14,513 bases of DNA, taken from positions 1 through 14,513 of the forward strand of contig DAOWES010000014.1 in the NCBI GenBank assembly GCA_030638385.1. Reading direction: 5' to 3'. Source of the stretch: Candidatus Cloacimonadota bacterium (GTDB lineage: Bacteria > Cloacimonadota > Cloacimonadia > Cloacimonadales > TCS61). The notes below the pieces were generated by a model that saw only the letters and a list, made by a program, of their open reading frames with translations, did no database searches and was not told where the DNA came from. Of the stretch, positions 1-7,009 are shown in pieces. The translations under genes were made by a program, and so were the position numbers. Numbering within the stretch: the stretch's first letter is position 1; every line of letters starts with the position of its first letter.

Positions 1-716
1 CTACAGTAGATATTTGATCGGCTTGCGTTTAAAAATTTGATATCACCATTTACATAAATTCCCTTTTCGCAATTTACAATATCTCCGTACACATAAAGAT
101 TTCCGTTTATCATTAGCTTTGATGAATTGATTTCACCATTCACGATTAAATCGCTTTGAAATGTGAGCTCCTTGTCGATAATGTTTTCGAGTATTGTTTC
201 AGCTTGAATGGAGATTATTTTATTTTCATCCATTTCAGGGGATCCGTTAATGGCTGCAATGATTTGCATTTCATCATTAATGGTGCAGTTTTTTCCACAA
301 AAGAGAGCTGGGTCGAACTGGAAATCTTGGATAGTTAATTCTTCCCCAAAGATGTTTTTCCCGATTTTTGTCTCTTTTTCGGAATTAATGATTTTTGCAA
401 GGATAGTGTTTTTGGTAACCGGTGTTTTTTCATTTGGATCAAAGAAGAGTTCAAAACTTGGCTTGGGGGGAAAGGCAGAACCTTTGGCGATAAGGAAAGG
501 GATATCTCTTTGTTTGATAATTTTTTCGGTTTTATTTTGGATGGAGGCATTTTCGAAGCCAAAACGAATTCCTGCCATGTTTAAAAATTCAATTAATTCA
601 TTCTCATCAATCATGTTAGCTGAGTTTAGGATGGTGAGCCAAGCAAAATTATTGTCCGGGCTAATTTCTACGATCATTGTTTTTTGTTTGTTGAATATTT
701 TTTTGTTTTCTGTCAT
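1..716 (-). CDS. FapA/DUF342 domain protein, partial (3' end off window)
   Basis: The minus strand is open from an ATG at 714-716 to the window edge (238 full codons, no stop), so only the N-terminal part is present. A strong AGGAGA ribosome site (723-728) sits 6 nt before the ATG. The protein begins MTENKKIFNKQ. Around residues 140-165 it reads CTINDEMQIIAAINGSPEM, resembling the flagellar-assembly-protein-A (FapA, DUF342) pattern of 'AxxDGxP'. It then shows short repeated beta-strand units (DLIVNGEINSSKLMINGNLY, then VYGDIVN, then IYVNGDIKF) typical of the right-handed beta-helix of this family. The family is polymer-forming or scaffold-like, with FapA members typically around 450 residues or more; its exact role is poorly known and need not involve flagella. 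No signal peptide is visible. It is divergent from purA. Family assignment is by pattern recognition only. Confidence 0.72.
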   Translation of the reverse strand, partial: MTENKKIFNKQKTMIVEISPDNNFAWLTILNSANMIDENELIEFLNMAGIRFGFENASIQNKTEKIIKQRDIPFLIAKGSAFPPKPSFELFFDPNEKTPVTKNTILAKIINSEKETKIGKNIFGEELTIQDFQFDPALFCGKNCTINDEMQIIAAINGSPEMDENKIISIQAETILENIIDKELTFQSDLIVNGEINSSKLMINGNLYVYGDIVNCEKGIYVNGDIKFLNASRSNIYC

Positions 717-850
717 GCGAATTCTCCTAGCGTCAAAAAAAATGAGAATAAAGTTTTAAAGTCAACAATTTTAATATAATTGGCTTCAACTATTGACAAT
801 ATTAGTGTATGATTTTTTATGCATCACGAATAATCCTTAAGGAGTGCGAA
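717..850. promoter_or_regulatory. Divergent promoter region between the FapA-like gene and purA
   Basis: This 134-bp AT-rich gap carries the start signals of both flanking genes. Facing purA, TTGACA (793-798) is followed after 16 bp by TTTTAT (815-820), a passable -35/-10 pair. On the opposite strand, TTGTCA (complement of 794-799) is followed after 17 bp by TATTAA. The two -35-like boxes therefore overlap in the small palindrome TATTG-A-CAATA (791-801). The ribosome sites are AAGGAG (839-844) for purA and AGGAGA (complement of 723-728) for the leftward gene. The promoter calls rest on consensus matching alone. Confidence 0.4.
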
Positions 851-2092
851 ATGAATTCAACTGCAGTATTGGGCTGTATGTGGGGCGATGAAGCCAAGGC
901 GAAAATTGTTGATGTTTTAGCTTTGGATGCAGATATGATCGTAAGATTTCAAGGTGGAAACAATGCCGGGCATACAATTAAGCTCGGAGATAAGAAATAT
1001 GTATTTCATTTAGTTCCATCGGGGATTTTATATCCTGAAAAAGAGTGTATTTTGGGAAGTGGTGTGGTAATTGACATTGCTGGCTTAAACGGTGAGATTG
1101 AAAAATTGAAAGCGCAAGGAGTGTCTTTTGAAGGTAGATTTTATATCGATCCTCGAGCACAAATTGTTTTACCGATACACAAAGAGCTTGATGCAGGAAA
1201 AGAAGATACCAGAAAAGATAAAATTGGCACAACTAAACGTGGTATTGGTCCATGTTATTCCGATGCTGTAGCACGTGCAGGCATCAGATTCGGTGACCTT
1301 TTTGATAAAGAATATCTAACATCTCGTTTAGAGAACAACTTCTTATATCATGATGTGAAAGATGCAGATGTGGAAGCTTTGGCTGAATTATTGATGAAAG
1401 AAGCCGCACCTCTTCGTGCATGCTTAAAGCAAATTCCATATTATTTATCAGAATCGACAGATAAGAAGATTTTATTTGAAGGAGCTCAAGGTTCATTATT
1501 GGATGTTAACTTTGGAAGTTATCCTTTTGTAACTTCTTCTCACACAATATCCGGTGGGATTTCGGTGGGAACAGGTTATGCTCAAAATAAAATCGGGAAA
1601 ATTGTGGGAGTATATAAAAGCTATTTTACTCGTGTGGGCGGAGGTCCTTTCCCCACAGAACTTGAAAATGAAATTGGAGAACAGATACGCAAGCAAGGTA
1701 ATGAGTTTGGCTCAACAACCGGCAGACCAAGAAGATGTGGTTGGTTTGATGCGGTGGCTGCCAAGTTTACCGTTATGATCAATGGCGTGAATGAAATTGC
1801 ACTTACTTTGGTAGATGTACTTTCGGAACTTCCGGAGCTGAAAATTTGTACTTCATATTTATTAGATGGCAAAGAGACAAAGGAATTTCCACATAATCCA
1901 AATGATCTGGGAAAGGTTGAGCCACAGTATATTGAAGTGCCTACCTGGAAAGAAGATATCACCCAGATAAAAGATTATGCCAAATTACCTGAGAATGCTA
2001 GAAATTACGTTGAAAAGATCGAAGAAATATTGGGCGTTCGCGTCTCTATTGTAAGTGTTGGTCCGGAGAGAACCCAAACAATATTTCGCTGA
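851..2092 (+). CDS. purA: Adenylosuccinate synthase
   Basis: PurA joins IMP and aspartate using GTP to make adenylosuccinate, the first committed step from IMP to AMP, in the cytosol. The frame is open from 809, but the ATG at 851 is chosen because AAGGAG lies 6 nt upstream and the protein then starts like the family (MNSTAVLGCMWGDE). This gives 413 residues; E. coli PurA is about 432. Visible family features are the catalytic Asp13 and His41 (NNAGHT), IGTTKRGIGP, FEGAQGSLLD, TSSHTISGG, TRVGGGPFPTEL and GSTTGRPRRCGW, with VGPERT near the C-terminus. Odd points: the P-loop-like segment reads GDEAKAK instead of GDEGKGK, and the second signature reads GIGPCYSDAVAR, with Ala139 where the family's active-site Lys (E. 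coli Lys140) is expected. Asp13 is kept, which argues against the phage-type PurZ variant. Overall similarity makes PurA secure. Confidence 0.93.
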   Translation: MNSTAVLGCMWGDEAKAKIVDVLALDADMIVRFQGGNNAGHTIKLGDKKYVFHLVPSGILYPEKECILGSGVVIDIAGLNGEIEKLKAQGVSFEGRFYIDPRAQIVLPIHKELDAGKEDTRKDKIGTTKRGIGPCYSDAVARAGIRFGDLFDKEYLTSRLENNFLYHDVKDADVEALAELLMKEAAPLRACLKQIPYYLSESTDKKILFEGAQGSLLDVNFGSYPFVTSSHTISGGISVGTGYAQNKIGKIVGVYKSYFTRVGGGPFPTELENEIGEQIRKQGNEFGSTTGRPRRCGWFDAVAAKFTVMINGVNEIALTLVDVLSELPELKICTSYLLDGKETKEFPHNPNDLGKVEPQYIEVPTWKEDITQIKDYAKLPENARNYVEKIEEILGVRVSIVSVGPERTQTIFR

Positions 2093-2249
2093 TAACGATA
2101 TCAAATCCGCGGAGTTACGCTTGTTTGGGATTTAAAAAAATCTTGACACTGTAAAGGTGTAAATCAGTTTAACGCAACCTAAGATAACTAGGCTAAATTA
2201 AAGGATTTAAAGAAAAGAAATAGATAGTTTTATAAAGGAGAATAAAAAG
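2093..2249 (+). promoter_or_regulatory. purA-rpmH intergenic region, likely promoter of the rpmH block
   Basis: This 157-bp gap should hold the promoter for the rpmH-rnpA-yidD run. A consensus -35 hexamer TTGACA lies at 2143-2148, but no good TATAAT-like box is seen 16-18 bp downstream. A weak arm pair AAATCC (2103-2108) and GGATTT is seen just before it, without a following T-run on the plus strand, so I do not call a purA terminator. AAAGGAG (2234-2240) sits 9 nt before the rpmH ATG and is a clear ribosome site. Confidence 0.4.
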
Positions 2250-2390
2250 ATGAAAAGAACTTATCAACCTCATAATAGAAAGAGAAAAAATAAGCACGGC
2301 TTTCGTTTAAGAATGTCTACAAAAGCTGGTCGTAAAGTTTTAGCTAGAAGAAGAGCAAAAGGAAGATCTCGCTTAACAGTTAGTGATTAA
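2250..2390 (+). CDS. rpmH: 50S ribosomal protein L34
   Basis: A 46-residue, very basic protein: it begins MKRTYQPHNRKRKNKHGFR, continues RMSTKAGRKVLARRRAKGRS and ends RLTVSD. It matches the near-invariant L34 pattern (MKRTYQPxxxKRxxxHGFRxRM.T..GR.VL..RRxKGR..L) and the usual length of about 44-47 residues. L34 is a small protein of the large ribosomal subunit. The ATG is preceded by AAAGGAG. Its TAA stop shares one base with the rnpA start (TAATG), the classical rpmH-rnpA arrangement, implying co-transcription and translational coupling. Confidence 0.98.
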   Translation: MKRTYQPHNRKRKNKHGFRLRMSTKAGRKVLARRRAKGRSRLTVSD

Positions 2391-2719
2391 TGCGATCAAT
2401 TACTTCAAAAAGAGAATACCGGAAAGTATATTTAAATAATACACGGATTTCCGGTTCTCTCTTTTATTTTTTAATTAATAAAGAAATACCTGATACACCT
2501 GAAGATACTTGTGCTGTTGGAATAGTTGTAAGCAAAAAAGTTGGAAATGCAGTAGTAAGAAATAAAGTTAAACGGCGAGTAAGAGCCTTTTTACGTGAAA
2601 ATCGAGATTTATTACCGGTAGGAAAAAGAATTGTCATTATTGGGCGATTTGGTGCTGGTGATGCTACTTGGAAAGAATTTGAAACAGATTTAAGTAAACT
2701 GTTTAAACGAATAAAATGA
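2390..2719 (+). CDS. rnpA: Ribonuclease P protein component
   Basis: The 109-residue basic protein is the protein subunit of RNase P, which binds the catalytic RNA and helps process the 5' ends of precursor tRNAs. It opens RSITSKREYRKVY and carries the hallmark RNR region GNAVVRNKVKRRVRAF around residues 51-66, following IVVSKKVG. Length is normal for the family (about 110-130). The ATG overlaps the last base of the rpmH stop, and no independent strong ribosome site is seen, so translation is probably coupled to rpmH. Its own TGA overlaps the yidD ATG by 4 nt (ATGA). The RNase P RNA gene (rnpB) is not in this window. Confidence 0.95.
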   Translation: MRSITSKREYRKVYLNNTRISGSLFYFLINKEIPDTPEDTCAVGIVVSKKVGNAVVRNKVKRRVRAFLRENRDLLPVGKRIVIIGRFGAGDATWKEFETDLSKLFKRIK

Positions 2720-2934
2720 GAATACTGAACAACATAGTGTTGTTATTAATAAAAGGATACAGGCGATTTATATCTCCAATGTTTCCGCCTACTTGTAAGT
2801 TTACTCCTACCTGTAGCGTATATTCATACCAAGCATTCCAAAAATACAACTTTCTTAAAGCACTTTACTTATCAATTATCAGAGTAGCTAAATGTAATCC
2901 ATTTCATCCCGGAGGCGATGACCCATTGTCATAA
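2716..2934 (+). CDS. yidD: Membrane protein insertion efficiency factor YidD
   Basis: A 72-residue protein with the YidD (DUF37) pattern: RRFISPMFPPTCKFTPTCSVYSYQA, abbreviated here as cysteines spaced in CKFTPTCSxY, followed by RVAKCNPFHPGGDDP at the C-terminal end. YidD is a small, inner-membrane-associated protein thought to assist YidC/Sec-dependent insertion of membrane proteins. The N-terminal ILNNIVLLLIKGYRRFI is an amphipathic or membrane-associating helix. The ATG lies inside the rnpA stop (4-nt overlap) and yidC follows after 91 bp, the standard rpmH-rnpA-yidD-yidC order. Length is slightly short of E. coli YidD (about 85 residues) but complete. Confidence 0.95.
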   Translation: MRILNNIVLLLIKGYRRFISPMFPPTCKFTPTCSVYSYQAFQKYNFLKALYLSIIRVAKCNPFHPGGDDPLS

Positions 2935-3025
2935 TTAAACGGTTTGGATCAAATTTTACAAACTAATATTTTTATCTGTATCACAGAAAATAAAGGAATA
3001 TGGGACTATATTCCAAGGAGAAAAC
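2935..3025 (+). promoter_or_regulatory. yidC leader with possible promoter and hairpin next to the ribosome site
   Basis: The 91-nt gap before yidC is unusually long for this tightly packed run. It holds a possible promoter, TTGGAT (2944-2949), 17 bp, TATTTT (2967-2972). A small repeat TCTGT/ACAGA (2975-2979 and 2983-2987) follows. Next is a perfect 7-bp inverted repeat GGAATAT (2995-3001) and ATATTCC (3008-3014) with a 6-nt loop, which abuts the AAGGAG ribosome site (3015-3020), 5 nt before the ATG. The hairpin could affect ribosome access; this is inference. Confidence 0.35.
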
Positions 3026-4669
3026 ATGGAAAAAAAAACCTTATTGGCCGTAGTGCTGATTCTTGGGATTTTTTGGGTAAGTAACGAATTTATTTGGAAG
3101 CCAAAAGCGGAAGCAAAATATGCTCAAGAACAAATTAATCAAGAAGAAGTAGTTCAAAAAGAAGTTAGCCTTCCCAAGCCAAATGAAGAACAAAAAGTAG
3201 AAACAATTATTAACAACGATATCCCCATTCAAAATGATCTGGAACTTATTACAAGTCTTGATGATGATAATGTGACCTATATCTTTTCAAATAAAGGTGC
3301 TCTCCTCACAAGTGTTGTTTTAGATGAATACTATATAAATGATAAAGAGACAAATGTAAACTTGATCTTTCCGGAAGGCTCAATTTATAACATTGTGTTC
3401 AATCAGCGTAGTGGTGAGCAAATTGATCTTGCCAATATAGTATTTAAGCCTGAGATTTTGGAAGATAATAAAAAAATAATCTTCACCTATTCCGATGGAA
3501 CTTCTTACATTAAAAAGATTTATCAGATCTCAGATCAATTGTATACTCTTGATATGAATATAATCGTAAACGGATTTGAATCTTTGGAAAATTATCAAAT
3601 TCAGATGGAAGATGGTATTCCTGATACTGAAGAATTTCTGAAGATGAAGAGCCGAGATTATCAGGTTACCTACCAATTAAATAATCAAATAGAAAAATTT
3701 TCTCTCTCTGGTTTGAAACTGGAAACAGAAGTGGATAAAAATGGTAAATTTTCAAATAAATTTAATCTTTCGGGAAAAATTGATTGGGTTGCTGTAAGAT
3801 CAAAATATTTTATGCAAGGTCTCATCCCAAATCAGTTAATCTCAATGGAGAAACTAAAAGCTTTTAGAAATAATGGTTCACCGGCAGTTAACCTGCAGGT
3901 TGAGATTGAAAAAGATTACTTTGAGCATGAGTATCAGCTTTATTTTGGACCACTGATTACCGAACATTTAGAAGCCTTTTCAAATGGGATAGATAACTGT
4001 GTGGAAACAGGTCCGGGATTTTTACGTTGGCTTAGTAGAGCTTTTTTGTGGCTATATATATTCATTAATAGATTTGTTCCAAATTGGGGCCTTTCTGTAA
4101 TTATTTTTGCGATTATTCTAAAAACAGCCTTGTATCCATTAACACATAAAAGTTTTGAATCTTCAACAAAAATGCAGAAAATTAATCCAATGATGAAAGA
4201 AATTCAGGCTAAATACAAATCAGATCCCAAAAAGATGAATAATGAATTACGTGCTCTCTATAAAGAGCAGGGAGTAAATCCGATGGGTGGCTGTTTGCCA
4301 ATGTTATTGCAGATGCCAATTCTATTTGCAATTTATCCTATTTTCCGCTATTCGATCAATTTACGCCAAAGTCATTTCTTATGGTTGCCAGACCTTTCAG
4401 AGCCGGATCCGTTCTTTATTTTACCAATAATAATGGCGATCTTTATGTTCATTCAACAAAAGATGATGGCTCCCGCTAATCAAAATATAGAAGAGATGGA
4501 TGAGAAACAAAAAGCTGCTGTGCAAAGTCAGAAAATGATGATGTATATGATGCCGTTAATGATGTTGTTTTTCTTCAAATCTTTAGCTTCCGGTTTGGTG
4601 CTATACTGGACAGTGTTCTCTATAATCGGAACAGTACAACAAATTGCTATTAAGAAAAAATTTAAATAA
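3026..4669 (+). CDS. yidC: Membrane protein insertase YidC
   Basis: The 547-residue protein is a YidC/Oxa1 insertase, which inserts and folds inner-membrane proteins alone or with SecYEG. Length equals the two-membrane-type YidC (E. coli 548), not the short Gram-positive form. Order: an N-terminal membrane anchor (about residues 4-20, TLLAVVLILGIFWVSN), a charged linker, a large beta-rich periplasmic domain (about 65-330), then the conserved insertase core from about 340. The core contains NWGLSVIIFAIILKTALYPL, a charged cytosolic hairpin (MKEIQAKYKSDPKKMNNEL), NPMGGCLPMLLQMPILFAIY and C-terminal membrane helices, ending KKKFK. The conserved positive residue in the first core helix is Lys (AIILKTALYP) rather than the Arg of E. 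coli and B. subtilis; to my recollection Lys is used in some other phyla. A strong AAGGAG precedes the ATG. Confidence 0.97.
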   Translation: MEKKTLLAVVLILGIFWVSNEFIWKPKAEAKYAQEQINQEEVVQKEVSLPKPNEEQKVETIINNDIPIQNDLELITSLDDDNVTYIFSNKGALLTSVVLDEYYINDKETNVNLIFPEGSIYNIVFNQRSGEQIDLANIVFKPEILEDNKKIIFTYSDGTSYIKKIYQISDQLYTLDMNIIVNGFESLENYQIQMEDGIPDTEEFLKMKSRDYQVTYQLNNQIEKFSLSGLKLETEVDKNGKFSNKFNLSGKIDWVAVRSKYFMQGLIPNQLISMEKLKAFRNNGSPAVNLQVEIEKDYFEHEYQLYFGPLITEHLEAFSNGIDNCVETGPGFLRWLSRAFLWLYIFINRFVPNWGLSVIIFAIILKTALYPLTHKSFESSTKMQKINPMMKEIQAKYKSDPKKMNNELRALYKEQGVNPMGGCLPMLLQMPILFAIYPIFRYSINLRQSHFLWLPDLSEPDPFFILPIIMAIFMFIQQKMMAPANQNIEEMDEKQKAAVQSQKMMMYMMPLMMLFFFKSLASGLVLYWTVFSIIGTVQQIAIKKKFK

Positions 4670-4680
4670 GGGAAACGCGA

Positions 4681-5352
4681 ATGAAAATTATTGAGAGACA
4701 AGGAAAATCAACCTCTAAAATTATTGCCGCTTTTATGGCAGAATTCAAGCTTGAATTGGATGATTTCAAATTTGAAGTCACCGAAGAAGGATCAGCCGGA
4801 TTCTTAAATCTATTTGGTAATAAACCAACCAAGATTAAATTTTTAGTTGCGGATATTGAAGAAAAGATTAAAGAATTTACACTTGGAATGCTTTCAAAAG
4901 CCGGTGTGGAAGATGCAAACATCAAGATTAGTTTTAAAGATAATGTCTATTTTGTAGATATTAATAATGTGCAGAATGCAGGATTTATCATTGGTAAAGA
5001 TGGTAAGTTCTTAGAGAGCTTCCAACATCTATTAAATCAAATGATTAATAAAGTGGAGAAGAAAAAACTTCGCTTAAGAGTTGATGTGGATGGCTACAGA
5101 GCAAGACGAAAAGATGATCTTTTGGTGAAAGTTAAATCTATTATTGAAAAGGTAAAAGACCGTGGTCGTAGTATTACGATGGAACCTCTTAGCTCGTCAC
5201 ATCGCCGCATTGTGCATCAATTTGTAGAAAAAGAGAGTAAGTTAAAAACTATGACTGTTGGTAATGGTAGATTTAAGCGTATTGTAATTTTACCTCCAAA
5301 TAGCAAAAAATCTCATCGTAATGAAAATCGCCAAAAGGATGAGAACAAATAA
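4681..5352 (+). CDS. khpB: KH/R3H RNA-binding protein KhpB (Jag)
   Basis: A 223-residue cytosolic RNA-binding protein of the Jag/SpoIIIJ-associated family, which in other bacteria pairs with KhpA and influences cell-wall and division-gene expression. Three expected parts are visible. The first is an N-terminal Jag_N domain (residues 1-55, ending in FLNLFGNKPTKIKF). The second is a KH domain with the GxxG loop G105-K-D-G108. The third is a C-terminal R3H domain with R175-x3-H179 in SSSHRRIVHQFVEKE. The tail is polar and basic (KKSHRNENRQKDENK). It starts 11 nt after the yidC stop, preceded by AAGGGA, and the yidC-jag order is widely conserved. Its 3' end overlaps the start of the next gene. 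Confidence 0.94.
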   Translation: MKIIERQGKSTSKIIAAFMAEFKLELDDFKFEVTEEGSAGFLNLFGNKPTKIKFLVADIEEKIKEFTLGMLSKAGVEDANIKISFKDNVYFVDINNVQNAGFIIGKDGKFLESFQHLLNQMINKVEKKKLRLRVDVDGYRARRKDDLLVKVKSIIEKVKDRGRSITMEPLSSSHRRIVHQFVEKESKLKTMTVGNGRFKRIVILPPNSKKSHRNENRQKDENK

Positions 5353-6136
5353 ATTAACGTTAGATTTTGTTTCCGCCGGAACTTGGTTTGGTGACGGCGG
5401 AGCAGCAATGGGCATTATGCCCAAAGCATTGTGGCAAAAACTATTAGAAGTAGATCAATTTAATCGCTTGGAATTTGCCCTGAATACTCTGCTGATACGT
5501 GATGGCCAAAATAATATTTTGGTAGATACCGGCATTGGCAATAAACTCTCTGCTAAGAAACAGCAGATTTTTCACACTTCCGATTTTACATTATTGGATA
5601 ATTTAAATAAGCTTAACATCGATAGAACAGAAATTAATTATGTAATACTTTCCCATCTTCATTTTGATCATGCCGGTGGTATTGTATCTATTATTGATGG
5701 TAAACCTCAGCTCTCTTTTCCCAATGCAATACATCTTATTCAACGAAAAGAGTGGGAGATGGCAAAAAATCCGGATGATTTGAATAAAGCAGCTTATGAT
5801 TTTGAGCAAAATTTAAAGTTGTTGGAAATCAGCGGAAACTTTCAACTAATTGATGGCGACTATGATTTAACTGATGAAATAAGTTTGCAATTTGCCGGTG
5901 GACATTCAGAAGGTTTGCAGGTTGTACGAATAAAATCTGATGATCTCCTAGCATATTATGCTGCCGATCTATTCCCCTTAGAAGCGCATAGGCACCTCGC
6001 AGTTACCGCAGCTTATGATGTTTGCAGACGCGATACCTTTGCTTCTAAAAAGAGAATTTTGACCGAATTAGCAGAGAATAAAGGTTTTCTACTAATTAAT
6101 CATGATATGAAACGGAAAGTGCTGGAGATTAAGTAG
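5339..6136 (+). CDS. MBL-fold metallo-hydrolase (YtnP/AHL-lactonase-like)
   Basis: A 265-residue metallo-beta-lactamase-fold hydrolase. From the chosen ATG it begins MRTNKLTLDFVSAGTWF and shows the subgroup pattern DGGAAMGIMPKALW (19-32) and ILVDTGIGNK (60-69). The di-metal motif is H106-L-H108-F-D110-H111, with GGHSEG (His189), the bridging Asp210 (AADLFP) and His255 (INHD). This layout closely resembles B. subtilis YtnP, reported as a quorum-quenching lactonase. The true substrate here is unknown; many relatives are only annotated as MBL hydrolases. Start choice is uncertain: an upstream in-frame ATG at 5321 would add 6 residues, and neither start has a well-spaced ribosome site. The gene overlaps khpB by 14 nt, so translation is probably coupled. 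It is not a usual member of the yidC-jag cluster. Confidence 0.85.
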   Translation: MRTNKLTLDFVSAGTWFGDGGAAMGIMPKALWQKLLEVDQFNRLEFALNTLLIRDGQNNILVDTGIGNKLSAKKQQIFHTSDFTLLDNLNKLNIDRTEINYVILSHLHFDHAGGIVSIIDGKPQLSFPNAIHLIQRKEWEMAKNPDDLNKAAYDFEQNLKLLEISGNFQLIDGDYDLTDEISLQFAGGHSEGLQVVRIKSDDLLAYYAADLFPLEAHRHLAVTAAYDVCRRDTFASKKRILTELAENKGFLLINHDMKRKVLEIK

Positions 6137-6317
6137 ATCGGTGTAAGTAACCCGGGAAATTGAGAGATTTCATTTTGCATTAACGATTTAGGCTAGACTG
6201 ATCAGTTTGTAGTAATTCGGAATATCGATAATAACATCACGAGTTGTCTTGACATATTCTAAGCTAATAAGAAAAGTCTGCCATTAAGTAATTTTTTTTT
6301 AAAAGGAGAACAAGGCA
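6137..6317 (+). promoter_or_regulatory. Intergenic region before rex: weak hairpin, palindrome and promoter elements
   Basis: This 181-bp gap separates the MBL hydrolase from rex. A short stem GAAAT/ATTTC (6156-6160 with 6167-6171) followed by ATTTTG could be a weak terminator. A 10-bp perfect palindrome ACTGATCAGT lies at 6197-6206. TTGACA (6249-6254) is a consensus -35 hexamer, but no clear -10 lies 17 bp downstream; TAATAA is only 10 bp away. A run of T residues (about 6291-6300) precedes AAGGAG (6303-6308), the rex ribosome site 9 nt before the ATG. I see no TTGTGA-N-TCACAA or TTGTTAA-type Rex operator. Confidence 0.35.
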
Positions 6318-6953
6318 ATGGTTAGAAATTCCGCTATCAGACGTTTACCACTATATTATCGGCATATTTTAAAAATGCAGAAAGATGGCATCCAATACAC
6401 TTCGGCCAGAATCTTATCGGAACTGACAGGAGTTCATAAAACCCAGATTAGAAAAGATATTGCTTTAACCGGCTTGGTGGGTGTGCCACGTCGAGGTCAT
6501 TGTGTAAATGCTCTAATCAAGGCGATTGCGGAATATCTTAATTGGAATGATATCTCTTCCGCTTTCTTGGTGGGTGCCGGGAATTTGGGAAAAGCACTGA
6601 TGAATTTTGATAGTTTTGAAAAATCCGGGATGAAGATAATCTCAGCTTTTGATGTAAACGTACATGAAATAGGTGTTGTTATTAATGATATTGAAGTATT
6701 ACCGATGGATAAATTTTCAGATCTTATAAAAAGAATGCACATCAATATTGGAATAATTACTACACCTCCGGAAGTGGCGCAGGAAATAGCTGATATAATG
6801 GTTGCAGCAGGCATCAAGGGAATTTGGAATTTCACTTATACACAGTTGGAAGTGCCGGATGATATTGTTGTGGAAAGTGTCGATCTTTATCGTGGTTTAG
6901 GTGTGTTATCGATGCGTTTGGGTAATATTGATAATTTAAGTGATGAAGAATAA
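6318..6953 (+). CDS. rex: Redox-sensing transcriptional repressor Rex
   Basis: A 211-residue Rex protein, a dimeric repressor that senses the NADH/NAD+ ratio and typically controls fermentation, hydrogenase and respiration genes. The N-terminal winged helix (about 1-80) contains IRRLPLYYRHI, LTGVHKTQIRKDIALTG and a wing-like GVPRRGHCV. The Rossmann NAD(H) domain begins with the glycine-rich loop G86-A-G-N-L-G91 in AFLVGAGNLGKAL and continues through IITTPPEVAQEIAD and GIKGIWNFTYTQLEVP to the C-terminal helix. Length fits the family. It has its own promoter region and converges on the hydrogenase-maturation operon, sharing a terminator with hydF. Control of the hyd genes or hcp by this Rex is a reasonable inference from neighbourhood, but no operator is evident. 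Confidence 0.95.
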   Translation: MVRNSAIRRLPLYYRHILKMQKDGIQYTSARILSELTGVHKTQIRKDIALTGLVGVPRRGHCVNALIKAIAEYLNWNDISSAFLVGAGNLGKALMNFDSFEKSGMKIISAFDVNVHEIGVVINDIEVLPMDKFSDLIKRMHINIGIITTPPEVAQEIADIMVAAGIKGIWNFTYTQLEVPDDIVVESVDLYRGLGVLSMRLGNIDNLSDEE

Positions 6954-6970
6954 AAGAAATAATTGAAAAG

Positions 6971-7007
6971 AGACGACGGCGATGATGTGCAATCATCGCC
7001 GTCGTTT
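6971..7007. terminator. Bidirectional terminator between rex and hydF
   Basis: A perfect 14-bp stem, ACGACGGCGATGAT (6973-6986) with ATCATCGCCGTCGT (6992-7005), closes a 5-nt GTGCA loop; G-U and A-U pairs extend it by two. On the plus strand it is followed by TTTCTTTATT, and on the minus strand by CTCTTTTC, so it can end both rex and the leftward hydF operon. It sits 17 nt after the rex stop and a few bases beyond the hydF stop. Its inner arms resemble the palindrome downstream of hcp. Confidence 0.9.
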
Positions 7008-7009
7008 CT

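Noticed and set aside
208..759. A 183-codon open frame on the plus strand over the left end
   Set aside because: The opposite strand encodes a protein with FapA-like repeats, a strong ribosome site and no stops; the plus-strand translation has no recognisable domain and is a shadow.
809..850. Upstream ATG that would extend PurA by 14 residues
   Set aside because: The extension would begin inside the proposed promoter, lacks a ribosome site and does not match the family N-terminus; the ATG at 851 has AAGGAG at good spacing.
851..2092. PurZ-type 2-aminoadenylosuccinate synthase
   Set aside because: PurZ enzymes lack the catalytic Asp13; this protein keeps it and matches PurA throughout.
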